Source: DASZBX01 sp035943635 (GTDB lineage Bacteria > Actinomycetota > Actinomycetes > Streptomycetales > Catenulisporaceae). From it: DNA of 64,000 nt. Below the pieces are notes generated by a model. It ran no database searches and was not told where the DNA came from. It saw nothing but the letters and a program-made list of their open reading frames with translations. The position numbers and the translations under genes were made by a program. The DNA lies in the NCBI GenBank assembly GCA_035943635.1, contig DASZBX010000131.1:1-64000 (forward strand). The letters are read 5' to 3'. This document shows, one piece after another, positions 63,955-64,000 of the stretch. Within the stretch, counting starts at the first letter, position 1. Every line of letters begins with the position of its first letter.

Positions 63955-64000
63955 GCCTTTCGATTCTGCCATTGCGTGTGAAGCGTGTCACTTGTACTGT
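63955..64000 (-). promoter_or_regulatory. Start of the GntR gene leader, cut by the window edge
   Basis: On the plus strand GTGTGAAGCGTGTCAC at about 63976-63991 is an imperfect dyad. It may be an operator for the GntR protein, but the region ends here. Confidence 0.25.

Noticed and set aside
60231..64000. DasR-binding (dre) sites in the PTS operon
   Set aside because: No ACTGGTCTAGACCACT-like dyad was found in the leaders of the GntR or PTS genes.

Overview
The window is chromosomal DNA from a very GC-rich, Gram-positive actinobacterium. Supporting marks are an NAD-specific glutamate dehydrogenase of about 1,700 residues, a DtxR/IdeR-type metal repressor, an NsdA-like developmental regulator beside a stand-alone prim-pol protein, an AfsR-type SARP-NB-ARC-TPR regulator, futalosine-pathway menaquinone genes (mqnB, mqnD), a HelD/HelR-type helicase, and small actinobacterial families (DUF6912, DUF501, DUF2530, DUF3027, Rv3235-like). 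Gene order resembles the core of Streptomyces and relatives (eno-ftsB-DUF501-ppx; mfd to ppc; mqnB-mqnD facing a long cold-shock protein). I would place it in or near Streptomycetales/Catenulisporales, without a genus. No rRNA, tRNA, prophage, intact insertion sequence or CRISPR array was seen.

Layout. 1-6.6 kb: a mobile-element-like inverted repeat, then panD and the giant glutamate dehydrogenase. 6.9-8.2 kb: a toxin-antitoxin patch (decayed Phd-like antitoxin, MazF-like toxin with its own antitoxin) and a tiny sortase-signal protein. 8.2-14.2 kb: pruA, DUF6912, patatin, HAD hydrolase and an aminoacyl-phosphatidylglycerol synthase-like membrane protein. 14.2-21.7 kb: a minus-strand housekeeping run (Rv3235-like, secA, ppx, DUF501, ftsB, eno). 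22-28.2 kb: AfsR-like regulator, cytochrome P450, TatA-like protein and mazG. 28.2-36.6 kb: a P450 gene fragment, mfd, a SMI1/KNR4 protein ending in a 166-bp near-perfect inverted repeat, and ppc. 36.7-36.85 kb: a cluster of DnaA boxes between convergent gene ends. 37-41.2 kb: a glutamine-rich membrane protein, an NsdA-like regulator and a divergent prim-pol gene. 41.7-46 kb: ideR-like, pdxH, citrate synthase and serC. 46-49.8 kb: small peptides, thpR, MFS transporter with TetR regulator, DUF2530 and a zinc-ribbon protein. 49.8-54.6 kb: DUF3027, an MFS protein with a long N-terminal extension, mqnB, mqnD and a cold-shock protein. 55-60 kb: a HAAS-like membrane protein, cutC, a HicA/HicB-like pair and a HelR-like helicase. 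60.2-64 kb: two PTS EIIC permeases downstream of a GntR/UTRA regulator.

How it works together. Much of the window is central metabolism: glutamate and proline catabolism, enolase, PEP carboxylase, citrate synthase, serine and PLP-linked enzymes, menaquinone, pantothenate precursor and amino-sugar uptake. Protein export (SecA, a TatA-like protein), division (FtsB) and transcription-coupled repair (Mfd) are mixed in. The unusual material lies between genes: the DnaA-box cluster, three families of palindromic elements whose ends read CTAG or CTGG, a P450 fragment next to mfd, and a hairpin that would hide the ribosome-binding site of a PTS gene.
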